From Flavobacteriales bacterium UBA4110 (GTDB lineage: Bacteria > Bacteroidota > Bacteroidia > Flavobacteriales > Weeksellaceae), in contig DFXK01000014.1 of the NCBI GenBank assembly GCA_002383165.1, positions 168,955 to 232,954 of the forward strand: a DNA stretch of 64,000 bases, given 5' to 3'. This document shows positions 1-8,752 of this stretch, in pieces. A model generated the notes under the pieces. It made no database searches. It saw only the letters and a list, made by a program, of their open reading frames with translations, and was not told where the DNA came from. Numbering within the stretch: the first letter of the stretch is position 1; each line of letters opens with the position of its first letter. The translations under genes were made by a program, and so were the position numbers.

Positions 1-143
1 TTAGCTGGCTTTTTTTGTAAGCTGTTGCGAAGTATGGTTGGTTAAGTGTCACCCTTACGCCTTTGCTGATTGGAGCAGTCACTAATTGGCATAGGATTTG
101 TAAAACTTCCCAAATATATCGTTAATCAAAGAAATTGTTAAAG

Positions 144-734
144 ATGAAAAAAGTGATGTTAGGAGCAGTAATGATAGCAGCAGGTTTATTATCGACTGCA
201 AATGCACAAATACAGGAAGGAAACTGGATGGTGGGAAGCAGCTTGTTGTCCAGCAGATTCGGACTGAATACCGGAGCGGGTTACGATTTGGCAATTCAGC
301 CAAAGGCAGCGTATTTTATCAAAGACAATGTAGCCTTAGGAGGATATGTAAATCTTGGAATTAGCAAAACCACCAAAGGCAGCCCGACAGCATTTGACTA
401 CGGTGTGGGTGCATTGGGTAGATATTTCCTGTCGCCAGGCGAGCAAGGTGTTGATAATCTCTTAAATCATGGACGTTGGTTCTTTGAAGGCAATGCAGGT
501 ATCGGAGGAAGATCAGTCGAAAATGCGGATTCTACGACTGGTTTAGATTTCGGTGTTGGACCTGGATACTCCTACTTTATCACCCCGAACATTGGACTGG
601 AAGGGCTTGTCAAATATGTGGGCAGAACTGGTTTTGGTAATGAAGGATTAAACTCTAATATCACCTTTAATGTAGGATTAAGCATTTTTCTTCCTACAGC
701 GCATGCGAAGCGTCTGGCAAACGATGCAAAATAA
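144..734 (+). CDS. Small outer-membrane beta-barrel protein
   Basis: The 196-residue product starts with a clear Sec signal peptide (MKKVMLGAVMIAAG, cleavage after about residue 21, ANAQ). The rest alternates short polar and aromatic strands with glycine-rich turns, as in small eight-stranded OmpW/OmpX-type barrels of Bacteroidota. The last strand (about residues 172-186) is followed by a polar tail of about ten residues, so the protein does not end in the usual aromatic residue. ATG at 144 is chosen over a TTG at 135 because it puts the basic residues directly before the hydrophobic core. A terminator follows. The transported substrate, if any, cannot be read from the sequence. Confidence 0.8.
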   Translation: MKKVMLGAVMIAAGLLSTANAQIQEGNWMVGSSLLSSRFGLNTGAGYDLAIQPKAAYFIKDNVALGGYVNLGISKTTKGSPTAFDYGVGALGRYFLSPGEQGVDNLLNHGRWFFEGNAGIGGRSVENADSTTGLDFGVGPGYSYFITPNIGLEGLVKYVGRTGFGNEGLNSNITFNVGLSIFLPTAHAKRLANDAK

Positions 735-759
735 TTGCTATTGTTGTGAATAACATATA

Positions 760-782
760 ACCGGCACCTTGTCGGTTTTTTT
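760..782 (+). terminator. Intrinsic terminator after the barrel protein gene
   Basis: A seven-pair stem (ACCGGCA / TGTCGGT, one G-U pair) with a three-base loop is followed by seven T. It ends only 14 bases before the ATG of the next gene, so the MscS gene must start inside or just after the terminator tail. Confidence 0.75.
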
Positions 783-795
783 AATTTTTATTGTT

Positions 796-1659
796 ATGAA
801 ATATCTAAATACAGTGTACGCCGTTCTAGAAAGGTGGTATGTCAATTTTGCAGAACTGACGCCCAGACTCATAGTCGGCTTGTTAGTTTTTATTTTCTTT
901 CTCACTACCAGTACATATCTCAGTCGATGGTCGGTTACTTTGTTTCATAAGTTGTTTCCCAAAACAAAAAATGATTCAGTGGTAACACTCATCACAGTTT
1001 TCAAGTTTTTAATCATCCTGATGGGAACCTTTATCGCATTAGAAATAATGGGATTTAGTGGGTTTTTCATGAAATTCCTGGGAAGTCTGGGGGTAGCTGG
1101 GGTGATTGCCGGGGTGGCACTAAAGGATCTCGTATCCAGTATGTTTTCCGGAATGTTGGTAAATGTTGATAAAGCTTTTAAAATCGGGGACTATGTTACA
1201 ATTGGCGGTAATTCCGGTACAGTTCAGGATATTGGATTGCTGACAACTAAGTTGATTACGGACGATGGTAAAAAGGTTTATATACCGAATCAGGTTATTT
1301 TTAACGCACCTTTCTTTAATATTACAGCATCGCCACAGCGCAGAATCATTATGGATTTTGAAATTCCAATTGGCGAAGATATCAACAAAGCGAGAGAAGC
1401 AGTCTTAGAGGAGATCAAAGCACTAAACCATATTGACAAAGCAGAAAATGCAGATGTGATATTCACCAATGCAAAACAAGGACTGTTCACAATGCAGGTC
1501 AAATTCTGGGTAGAAGTGGGTTTTGATTTTGGTAAGCTAAAAAGCGAAGCGATAGTGAAAATAAGCGACAGATTAGCACGGGAGAGAATTAGCCTGGTGA
1601 CACCTACCAACATCAGCATTACCCAAAATGCAGGGGCTAATGAACCGGATAAAGCATAG
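796..1659 (+). CDS. Small-conductance mechanosensitive channel, MscS family
   Basis: The 287-residue inner-membrane protein has the minimal MscS layout. Two hydrophobic helices lie at about residues 22-45 and 60-90, and a glycine/alanine-rich pore helix (GSLGVAGVIAGVALKD) at about 97-115. The conserved beta domain follows (FKIGDYVTIGGNSGTVQDIG, about 135-155, and YIPNQVIFN), then an alpha/beta C-terminal domain. By family it opens under membrane tension to release solutes during hypo-osmotic shock. ATG at 796 is preferred to upstream TTG codons, which lie within the preceding terminator hairpin. It appears to be a single-gene unit. Confidence 0.92.
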   Translation: MKYLNTVYAVLERWYVNFAELTPRLIVGLLVFIFFLTTSTYLSRWSVTLFHKLFPKTKNDSVVTLITVFKFLIILMGTFIALEIMGFSGFFMKFLGSLGVAGVIAGVALKDLVSSMFSGMLVNVDKAFKIGDYVTIGGNSGTVQDIGLLTTKLITDDGKKVYIPNQVIFNAPFFNITASPQRRIIMDFEIPIGEDINKAREAVLEEIKALNHIDKAENADVIFTNAKQGLFTMQVKFWVEVGFDFGKLKSEAIVKISDRLARERISLVTPTNISITQNAGANEPDKA

Positions 1660-1682
1660 TAGCACAAATATAGAATAACTAA

Positions 1683-1712
1683 AAAACCCGCTTCAATATT
1701 GAAACGGGTTTT
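1683..1712. terminator. Bidirectional terminator between mscS and sucC
   Basis: An almost perfect inverted repeat (AAAACCCG ... CGGGTTTT with a TTCAATATTGAA core) has A/T tracts on both sides and lies between convergent genes. Confidence 0.8.
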
Positions 1713-1735
1713 GTATTGAGATAGCACTTAAATCA

Positions 1736-2926
1736 TTATGCTAAAACTTCTTTTACTTTATTAGCAGCTTCTTCCAAAGTAATTGCAGAGTGGATAGGTA
1801 ATCCAGCCTCGTCAATTAATTTTTTAGCTTCTACAGCATTGGTTCCCTGTAATCTTACGATAAGCGGTACAGGAAGACTTCCCATTGAGTGGTAAGCATC
1901 CACAACACCCTGGGCAACTCGGTCACATCTCACGATTCCTCCAAAGATGTTGATCAAAATAGCTTTTACATTAGGATCTCTAAGGATAATTCCAAAAGCC
2001 GTCTGAACTCTTTGTGCATCAGCAGTACCACCCACGTCCAAGAAGTTAGCAGGGTTACCACCAGATAATTTGATAATATCCATCGTAGCCATCGCAAGAC
2101 CAGCACCGTTTACCATACAGGCAACGTTACCATCTAGTTTTACGAAGTTAAGACCAGCTTCTCCAGCTTCTACGTCCATTGGATCTTCTTCTCGCTTATC
2201 TCTAAGTTCAGCAAGATCTTTATGTCTGTAAAGGGCGTTGTCATCTAACGTTACTTTCGCATCCACAGCGATAATTTTGTTGTCAGATGTTTTTAGAACA
2301 GGATTGATTTCAAAAAGTGAAGCATCAATGCCTATGTAAGCATTATATAAAGAAGTGATAAATTTTGTAAATTCTTTGAAAGCGTTTCCTTCAAGACCAA
2401 GATTGAAAGCAATTTTTCTAGCTTGGAAAGGCTGTAGCCCGTAAGCAGCATCTATGACTTCCTTATGGATAAGGTGAGGCGTTACTTCAGCAACGTGCTC
2501 AATGTCCATTCCTCCTTCTGTAGAATAAACAACAGTGTTTTTTCCAAGAGCTCTGTCCAGAAGAATAGAAACATAAAATTCTTTAGTTTCTGTCTCTCCA
2601 GGGTAATATACATCTTCAGCTACCAAAACAGAGTTTACTTTTTTACCTTCAGCAGACGTCTGTGGCGTAATCAGCTGCATCCCGATGATGTTTCCTGCGT
2701 TTTCTTTAAGCTTATCCATATTGGGAGAAAACTTAACGCCACCACCTTTGCCACGCCCACCAGCGTGGATCTGAGCTTTTACAACCCAACCTTGCGCACC
2801 GGTTTCAGCAGTTAGTTTTTCAGCAGCAGCTACTGCCTCATCGACATTGTTTGCAACAAAACCGCGCTGGATGTTAACGCCATATTTTGCCAAAATCTCT
2901 TTTGATTGATACTCGTGAAGATTCAT
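1736..2926 (-). CDS. sucC: Succinyl-CoA synthetase (ADP-forming) beta subunit
   Basis: SucC binds nucleotide and, with SucD, interconverts succinyl-CoA and succinate plus ATP in the TCA cycle. The 396-residue length is normal for the family. The N-terminal ATP-grasp domain (about 1-235) carries the glycine-rich GGRGKGGGVKF segment. The C-terminal ligase domain contains GGTADAQRV and GGIVRCDRVAQGVV, which form the active-site loop at the alpha-subunit interface. No sucD is adjacent, so the subunits are encoded apart, as in many Flavobacteriia. A consensus promoter lies 36 bases upstream of the start. Confidence 0.97.
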   Translation of the reverse strand: MNLHEYQSKEILAKYGVNIQRGFVANNVDEAVAAAEKLTAETGAQGWVVKAQIHAGGRGKGGGVKFSPNMDKLKENAGNIIGMQLITPQTSAEGKKVNSVLVAEDVYYPGETETKEFYVSILLDRALGKNTVVYSTEGGMDIEHVAEVTPHLIHKEVIDAAYGLQPFQARKIAFNLGLEGNAFKEFTKFITSLYNAYIGIDASLFEINPVLKTSDNKIIAVDAKVTLDDNALYRHKDLAELRDKREEDPMDVEAGEAGLNFVKLDGNVACMVNGAGLAMATMDIIKLSGGNPANFLDVGGTADAQRVQTAFGIILRDPNVKAILINIFGGIVRCDRVAQGVVDAYHSMGSLPVPLIVRLQGTNAVEAKKLIDEAGLPIHSAITLEEAANKVKEVLA

Positions 2927-2961
2927 ATTATTTTGATTATATTATATTATGTTTATAAGAT

Positions 2962-2991
2962 GGACAAATTTAATAAAAAGACCCGGAAGTT
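2962..2991 (-). promoter_or_regulatory. sucC promoter (Bacteroidota consensus)
   Basis: On the minus strand there is TTG, 19 bases, then TAAATTTG. This matches the -33/-7 consensus of the Bacteroidota primary sigma factor. The leader to the sucC ATG would be about 30 bases. Confidence 0.7.
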
Positions 2992-3262
2992 CAAGTTTAT
3001 TGACCTAAAATTTAAACCTTACCGGACTTGATTTTTAACATATCTGCTTAATATGCCTATTATTCATCATTTTTTCTAAACCAATTGGATAATGATTATT
3101 GTCAGGCTGCGGTATTAGCCTCATATCAGCAGTAAATTGGAAAACTGAAATTAGGGGTTTTTAAGGTTTGAACTCATAGATTCACCAAAGACTTGAAAGT
3201 CCTTCTGCAGATGCTGCTTCGCTATGATTTTTATACGGAATGTAAAGTGTTTATCAGTTGTA

Positions 3263-3484
3263 TTACGAAAAACCGTATTTTTTCAAAACTTCAACTGCCT
3301 TTTTCAGAATGTCAGGATAAAGCGCATCTAAACTCTGATCTCCACAGTCGAAATAGATTTTGTGGTTTTGAGGATTTATAAGATTTTCATTTAGACAATG
3401 AAAAACAGATTTCGGGAAAGGATTGTTTTGTGTGGTGAAAGTTCCGGTCCAATGCCTAAAAAGACAGGCAACTCTGGCGAAATT
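3263..3484 (-). pseudogene. Remnant of an esterase-type alpha/beta hydrolase (C-terminal part only)
   Basis: Reading the minus strand in one frame gives about 73 codons without a start codon, ending in TAA. The segments NFARVACLF, HWTGTF, KSVFHCL, HKIYFDCGDQSLDALYP and VLKKYGF resemble the C-terminal half of IroE/Fes-like Bacteroidota esterases (typical pattern HWTG ... KIYFDYG.E.LD..Y). The catalytic serine region and the whole N-terminal half are missing, and upstream sequence in that frame no longer reads as protein. The rest of the 2927-3668 gap holds the sucC promoter and the tetR upstream region and otherwise nothing I recognise. The family assignment is from memory of the motif pattern. 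Confidence 0.6.
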
Positions 3485-3593
3485 AAAAATTTGTAGATCT
3501 TTTATATTTTATGACAAAGATCAATTCAAACGATATAATCATCGAACTGTATTGGCAAAAATCTCTTTCATAGAATTTTTTAGATGATAGTAT

Positions 3594-3610
3594 TACTATT
3601 GTAAATAGTA
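3594..3610. promoter_or_regulatory. Candidate TetR operator upstream of the export operon
   Basis: TACTATT-GTA-AATAGTA is a perfect seven-base inverted repeat with a three-base spacer, 58 bases upstream of the tetR start. Its size and symmetry fit a TetR-family dimer site, and its place fits autoregulation of the operon. An overlapping direct repeat ATAGTATT (3587 and 3605) strengthens the pattern. The binding itself is inferred. Confidence 0.45.
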
Positions 3611-3668
3611 TTGAAGCAATGTATGGTATATATTTTGCTATTAAGCAGTATAGTTATTTAAACTAATT

Positions 3669-4346
3669 ATGGAATTTCAGGTAAAATTCAAAGTCAACGA
3701 AAACTTATATGTTAAAGATCCCGAAAACAGTGAAGTTGGGCGTGCAATTGTTAAATATTCAATAGAATTGATCTACGAAACAGGTTTTGAAAGTTTTACT
3801 TTTAAAAAATTAGCCCAAAAAATCAATTCAACGGAAGCTACCGTTTACCGGTATTTTTCATCCAAACATAAATTATTAACCTATATTCTTAATTGGTATT
3901 GGTCTTACATTGAATTCATTTCAAAACTGAGGCTTCAGGAAATCAAAGAGCCTTTGCAAAAAATGGAAAAAATCCTCCAAATCATTACGCATAATGATGC
4001 AATCGATTATAAAATTGAGGATTATGACCTGACAAAGCTTCACAACATCATTATTGCAGAAAGTAGCAAGTCATATCTGGTAAAAGACGTAGACGAAATC
4101 AACAAAGAATTGGTATTTAATCCGCTGAAAAGTCTTTGTGGCTTTTTTGCTGAAGTGATTTCCGAAGCCAAGCCAGATTTTCCCTATCCGAGATCTTTTG
4201 CAAGTACACTTTTAGAAACTGCTCACAATCAGCAGTTTTTCAGCGAACACCTTCCGAAGCTTACGGATAATCACATCAAAAAAATAAAACATAAAAAATA
4301 TGTTTTAGATTATTTACGCTTCCTTACATTTGATCAGATAAAATAA
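3669..4346 (+). CDS. TetR/AcrR family transcriptional regulator
   Basis: The 225-residue protein has an N-terminal helix-turn-helix at about residues 25-72 (FTFKKLAQKINSTEATVYRY, then FSSKHKLL), the standard TetR DNA-binding pattern. A long alpha-helical ligand domain without recognisable specificity follows. It lies eight bases upstream of an ABC-HlyD-TolC export operon on the same strand, so it probably controls that operon and itself. A palindrome 58 bases upstream is a candidate operator. The inducer is unknown. Confidence 0.88.
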   Translation: MEFQVKFKVNENLYVKDPENSEVGRAIVKYSIELIYETGFESFTFKKLAQKINSTEATVYRYFSSKHKLLTYILNWYWSYIEFISKLRLQEIKEPLQKMEKILQIITHNDAIDYKIEDYDLTKLHNIIIAESSKSYLVKDVDEINKELVFNPLKSLCGFFAEVISEAKPDFPYPRSFASTLLETAHNQQFFSEHLPKLTDNHIKKIKHKKYVLDYLRFLTFDQIK

Positions 4347-4354
4347 ATACACAA

Positions 4355-6028
4355 ATGAATACTTCTCCTAGACAGCACGGCTACAATCTGTTTAAGTATG
4401 TTACTAAAGAGAAAAAAGACGTCACCAATATCTATTTTTACGCCATTCTGAACGGTTTGGTACAGCTGAGTGTTCCGCTTGGGATACAGTCTATCGTAAG
4501 TTTTGTGATGGGAGCTACGATGGCAACATCTATCTATATTCTGATCGCTTTTGTAGTGTTGGGAACCTGGCTTGTCGGCTATTTCAGGCTAAAAGTGATG
4601 CAGATTATTGAAAAAATTCAGCAGAAAATTTTTGTTGAATTTGCCCTTGCTTTTGCCGAAAAACTTCCGAAAGTAAATCTTTCCGCAACAAGAAAATATT
4701 ACCTGCCGGAATTGGTAAACCGTTTTTTCGATACTCAAAATCTGCAGAAAGGTATTTCTAAAATATTACTGGAAATTCCTACGGCTTTGATCCAGATTTT
4801 GTTTGGAATTTTGCTTCTTTCATTTTATCACCCTTGGTTTTTGGTTTTCGGAGCTTTGGTAATCATTTGTGTGATTTTCATTTTCAGATTTACAATGGAA
4901 AGCGGAATCAAATCCAGCATCGATGAAAGCGACAAGAAGTATGAAGTGGCATCCTGGCTGGAAGATATTGCGGCATCCCTTAAAACTTTTAAGCTCAATT
5001 CTAAAACTGAAATTCACGTTGCAGAAACTGATAATAGATTAGTTAATTATCTTAATGACAGAACTTCTCACTTTCGTGTGCTTGTTGTTCAATACAAAAC
5101 TATTATTGCCTTCAAAGTCATTATTACTTTGGTAATGCTTGTTATCGGAACCTATCTTTTGGTAAACCAACAGTTGAATATCGGTGCTTTTATCGCAACA
5201 GAAATCGTGGTTCTAACGATTATGACAGCGGTGGAAAAGCTGATTATCAGTTTAGAAAGTTATTATGATGTCATCGCAGCTTTGTCAAAATTGAATAAAG
5301 TAACCGATTTGCCTGAGGAAGATTTGGGAGCCATTACTTTGGAAAATCAGAATAGCGGTTTTGAAATTGAATTTAAAGAGGTCAATTTTGCATTCAATGA
5401 TTATCAGATGATTTTAGAAAATGTCAATTTTAAAATCGCCGAAAATTCACTCAACGTTATCACAGGATCGCTCGGTTCTGGCAAATCTCTGCTTCTCAAT
5501 ATGATGACTGGTTTCTACGAACCTACTTCAGGACGTATTTTGTTCGATAAAATACCTCTGAAAAACGTGGACAAAATCTCCCTACGTAATCAGATCGGAA
5601 TGTTTCTCGAAGATATGACCATCATTAAGGGAACGGTCTATGAAAATATAGTTCTGGGACAAACCCATATTTCTGCAGAGCAAATTCTAGAAACTTCTGA
5701 GCAAATTGGAATAGAAGATTTCTCAAGTCAGTTTAGCAACGGTTTTTTTACCAACATTAGCGAAACCGATACAGAGATTTCTTTTAGTTCTAAAAAGAAA
5801 ATTATGCTGCTGAGGGCTTTAGTCGGCGAAAGAAGATTGCTGATTCTGGAAGATCCTTTGGACGGAATGGATGATGCATTTAAAGTAAAAATGAGAGAAC
5901 ATCTTTCTAATCTTAAAGAAAATACTACCATTATCGTTGTTTCCGAAGATCCGGAAATGATAGAAATAGCAGATCAGCATCTTCACATTGAAGAAGGAAC
6001 AGTGAAAATTTTATTCAATAAAAATTAA
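4355..6028 (+). CDS. ABC exporter (fused membrane and ATPase domains), degenerate ATPase motifs
   Basis: The 557-residue protein has an exporter-type membrane domain (hydrophobic segments near residues 27-52, 58-78, 143-178 and 249-295) fused to a nucleotide-binding domain from about residue 336. There is no N-terminal C39 peptidase domain. Walker A is intact (GSLGSGKS, 371-378). Other motifs deviate: the Q-loop position reads IGMFLED, the signature reads SFSSKKK (477-482) instead of LSGGQ, Walker B ends in Glu499-Asp500 instead of Asp-Glu, and the H-switch reads VSEDPE with Glu531 in place of His. It sits five bases before the HlyD gene, so it should be the inner-membrane part of a type I-like exporter. 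Substrate unknown. Confidence 0.85.
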   Translation: MNTSPRQHGYNLFKYVTKEKKDVTNIYFYAILNGLVQLSVPLGIQSIVSFVMGATMATSIYILIAFVVLGTWLVGYFRLKVMQIIEKIQQKIFVEFALAFAEKLPKVNLSATRKYYLPELVNRFFDTQNLQKGISKILLEIPTALIQILFGILLLSFYHPWFLVFGALVIICVIFIFRFTMESGIKSSIDESDKKYEVASWLEDIAASLKTFKLNSKTEIHVAETDNRLVNYLNDRTSHFRVLVVQYKTIIAFKVIITLVMLVIGTYLLVNQQLNIGAFIATEIVVLTIMTAVEKLIISLESYYDVIAALSKLNKVTDLPEEDLGAITLENQNSGFEIEFKEVNFAFNDYQMILENVNFKIAENSLNVITGSLGSGKSLLLNMMTGFYEPTSGRILFDKIPLKNVDKISLRNQIGMFLEDMTIIKGTVYENIVLGQTHISAEQILETSEQIGIEDFSSQFSNGFFTNISETDTEISFSSKKKIMLLRALVGERRLLILEDPLDGMDDAFKVKMREHLSNLKENTTIIVVSEDPEMIEIADQHLHIEEGTVKILFNKN

Positions 6029-6032
6029 GAAA

Positions 6033-7349
6033 ATGGAACTGCAATCAGTCAATCAAATATATCATATTCATAAAAAATCAAGAGTCAAAAGGTGGTTTCT
6101 TTTTATCTTTCTTGGAGGTATTATTGTACTATTTTTACCGTGGACTCAGAATATAAAAGTACAGGGAAATGTTAGCACGCTTTATCAGGATCAGCGACCA
6201 CAACAATTGAACTCTCCAATACCAGGAAGAATCATTAAATGGTACGTAAAAAATGGGGATTATGTGAAAAAAGGCGATACCTTGCTTCAGCTTTCGGAGG
6301 TTAAGGAAGATTATCTGGATCCGCTTTTAGTAAAGAGAACAGAACAACAGGTAGAAGCTAAAAAAGGTGTTAGAGACTATTACCAAGCCAAAGTTGGAAC
6401 CACGAAAAGCCAATTACAGGCATTGAGTTCTGCGAGAGATTTAAAATTGAGTCAGCTTAAAGTGAAAATTAGTCAGCTGAATAATAAATTAGCGGGAGAA
6501 GAAGCTGAACTGGAAGCAGTAAAAAATGAGCTGAAAATGAGCTCCGACCAATACGAAAGACAGAAGAAAATGTATGATGATGGTTTGGTTTCACTTACTC
6601 AATTTCAGCAGAGAAGTGTTTCTTACCAGAATATATTAGCCAAAAAAACAGCAACTGAAAATAAACTGGCGCAAACCCGACAGGAAATAGTGAATGTAAC
6701 CATAGAACAAAATGCTACCATTCAGGATTACAATGAGAAACTGAGCAAAACCGAAGGCGACCGTTTCCAAAGTATGGGACAGATTGAAGGAAGCGACGGT
6801 GATATTGCCAAACTGGAAAATCAGGTGGCGAATTACCGCGCAAGACAAGGTTTATATTTCGTAATCGCTTCTCAGGACGGACAGGTGGTTCAAATCAACA
6901 AAGCCGGAATTGGGGAAATCCTGAAAGACGGGGAAAGTATTGCAACCATCGTTCCCGATAAAGTAGATTATGCCGTGGAAATTTACATTAAACCAGTCGA
7001 TTTACCTCTTGTAAAAGAAGGACAACGCGTGATGTGTATTTTTGATGGTTTTCCGGCAATTGTGTTTTCTGGTTGGCCAAATTCCAGCTATGGTACTTTT
7101 GCAGGAAAAGTAATTGCAATAGAAAATAACATCAGTGCAAACGGAATGTTCAAAGCATTAGTGATAGAGGATAAAAATGAAAAACAATGGCCTCCGAAAA
7201 TCAAAATGGGAACAGGAGTTCAGGGAATAGCGATTCTTAATGACGTCCCAATCTGGTACGAACTGTGGCGAAATGTCAACGGTTTCCCGCCGGATTATTA
7301 CGAAGTACAAACTGAAAAATCTGCAAAAGATGAAAAGTCTAAAAATTAA
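6033..7349 (+). CDS. HlyD-family periplasmic adaptor (membrane fusion protein)
   Basis: The 438-residue protein has one N-terminal membrane anchor (about residues 20-40). A lipoyl-like half-motif (SPIPGRIIKWYVKNGDYVKK, about 60-80) follows, then a long coiled-coil hairpin (about 100-260), the second lipoyl half (about 275-310) and a C-terminal beta-barrel region. By family it bridges the inner-membrane ABC exporter to the TolC-like channel. It begins five bases after the ABC gene and its 3' end overlaps the TolC gene by 20 bases, so the three are translated together. Confidence 0.92.
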   Translation: MELQSVNQIYHIHKKSRVKRWFLFIFLGGIIVLFLPWTQNIKVQGNVSTLYQDQRPQQLNSPIPGRIIKWYVKNGDYVKKGDTLLQLSEVKEDYLDPLLVKRTEQQVEAKKGVRDYYQAKVGTTKSQLQALSSARDLKLSQLKVKISQLNNKLAGEEAELEAVKNELKMSSDQYERQKKMYDDGLVSLTQFQQRSVSYQNILAKKTATENKLAQTRQEIVNVTIEQNATIQDYNEKLSKTEGDRFQSMGQIEGSDGDIAKLENQVANYRARQGLYFVIASQDGQVVQINKAGIGEILKDGESIATIVPDKVDYAVEIYIKPVDLPLVKEGQRVMCIFDGFPAIVFSGWPNSSYGTFAGKVIAIENNISANGMFKALVIEDKNEKQWPPKIKMGTGVQGIAILNDVPIWYELWRNVNGFPPDYYEVQTEKSAKDEKSKN

Positions 7350-8736
7350 ATTTTCGGCGCTTCTCATTCTGTTGTTTGTTCAATGTTCTTTTGCGCAGGA
7401 TTCGCTGAAACTTTCGCATCAGGAGTTTCTGAATATCGTAAAAAATTACCATCCGCTGGCATTTAAATATCAGCTTCAGAATAAAATTGCAAATGCTGAA
7501 ATTACCAAAGCCCAAGGAAATTTTGATCCCGTATTTGCAGGAAAACTCGGAGAGAAAAATATTGGCGGAACGCAATACTACGAACAGAAAAATGTAGAAC
7601 TCGGCATTCCGACTTGGTACGGAATCGATATTAGTGGAAGTTACAATCATCTAGACGGTGAAAAACTAAACAACAGCGAAACGAAAGGTGGTTTATATCA
7701 ATTTGGCGTTACAATTCCTTTGGCGAAAAATCTGCTGTATGATAAAAGAAGAGCGATGCTCGATCAGGCAAGATTTGGCCTTAAAATGACGGAAGCAGAA
7801 CAGACAGTTCTCACCAACGAACTTCTTCTGGATGCTGAAAATACGTATTGGGAATGGGTAAAAAATTATGAGATCTACAAGTTGCAGAAATCTGCGGTAG
7901 AAATCAACCGAAAAAGACTTGACCTTACCAAAAAGACTTACGAGTTTGGAGAAAGACCTGCCATAGACACGGTGGAAGCTGTTTCACAATTGCAGAGTTT
8001 TGAGCTTCAGGAAACAGATGCTTATTTAAGTTTTGTGAAAAGTACGCAGGAACTTCAGATGTATCTTTGGAACGAAAATCAAGAGTTTTATCCAATTTCA
8101 AAGTTTATTTTTCCATCTTCAAGTCTCGATGAACATTCCGGAGATTCTGATTATGAATTTCTGGTGCAGAATTTAGAATCGAAACTGCTTCAAAATCACG
8201 CTTCGTTGGAATATTATCTTCAGAAGCAAAATATCCTCGAAAGTGAAAAAAGACTTAAGTGGCAGAGTTTTCTCCCAAAGGTTGATTTTACGTACAATTT
8301 TTTCAACAAAGAAAATTATAAATCCGATTTTCTGCCTCTGTTTGATAATAATTTCCAGTACGGACTGAAGCTTGAGATCCCTATTTTCCTAAGACAGGCA
8401 CGAGCGGATTATGAAATTGCCAAGCTGAAAATATCTCAAAACCAGCAGGAATCTAAGCTTAAAAGCCGTGAACTGAGTACAAAAATTGAAACCTATAAAT
8501 ATGAAGTGACTAATTATTTTAGTCAGATTGATATTTCAGCAAGAAATCTTAACAATTATAAAAGATTGCTGAACGCAGAGGAAACGCGGTTCGGCAATGG
8601 GGAAAGTTCATTATTTTTAATCAACTCCAGAGAAAATAAATTATTGGATGCGCGAGAAAAAAACATCGAACTAAAAGCCAAATTCCTGAAAAGCTACAAC
8701 AAACTGAAATGGCTGAATGAGAATTTTCTAAGATAA
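7330..8736 (+). CDS. TolC-family outer-membrane efflux protein
   Basis: The 468-residue product begins with a signal peptide ending in FAQ (about residue 23). It is rich in long amphipathic helices with two related halves, as in TolC. ATG at 7330 is chosen because it starts the signal peptide exactly; longer in-frame readings run back into the HlyD gene. The gene overlaps the end of the HlyD gene by 20 bases and completes a tripartite exporter (ABC, adaptor, outer-membrane duct) behind a TetR regulator. Substrate is unknown; drugs, peptides or small proteins are possible. Confidence 0.92.
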   Translation: MKSLKIKFSALLILLFVQCSFAQDSLKLSHQEFLNIVKNYHPLAFKYQLQNKIANAEITKAQGNFDPVFAGKLGEKNIGGTQYYEQKNVELGIPTWYGIDISGSYNHLDGEKLNNSETKGGLYQFGVTIPLAKNLLYDKRRAMLDQARFGLKMTEAEQTVLTNELLLDAENTYWEWVKNYEIYKLQKSAVEINRKRLDLTKKTYEFGERPAIDTVEAVSQLQSFELQETDAYLSFVKSTQELQMYLWNENQEFYPISKFIFPSSSLDEHSGDSDYEFLVQNLESKLLQNHASLEYYLQKQNILESEKRLKWQSFLPKVDFTYNFFNKENYKSDFLPLFDNNFQYGLKLEIPIFLRQARADYEIAKLKISQNQQESKLKSRELSTKIETYKYEVTNYFSQIDISARNLNNYKRLLNAEETRFGNGESSLFLINSRENKLLDAREKNIELKAKFLKSYNKLKWLNENFLR

Positions 8737-8752
8737 AAGTCGGGAGAAGTTC

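Noticed and set aside
1..134. Possible end of an upstream gene
   Set aside because: All frames close within about 30 codons and no recognisable C terminus is seen, so I list nothing here.
82..303. A minus-strand ORF across the start of the outer-membrane protein gene
   Set aside because: It lies antisense to a gene with a clear signal peptide and barrel pattern, and its own composition is not protein-like.
769..795. N-terminal extension of MscS from an upstream TTG
   Set aside because: It would start inside the terminator hairpin of the preceding gene.
3193..3381. A plus-strand 62-codon ORF
   Set aside because: It lies antisense to the esterase remnant and has no family features.
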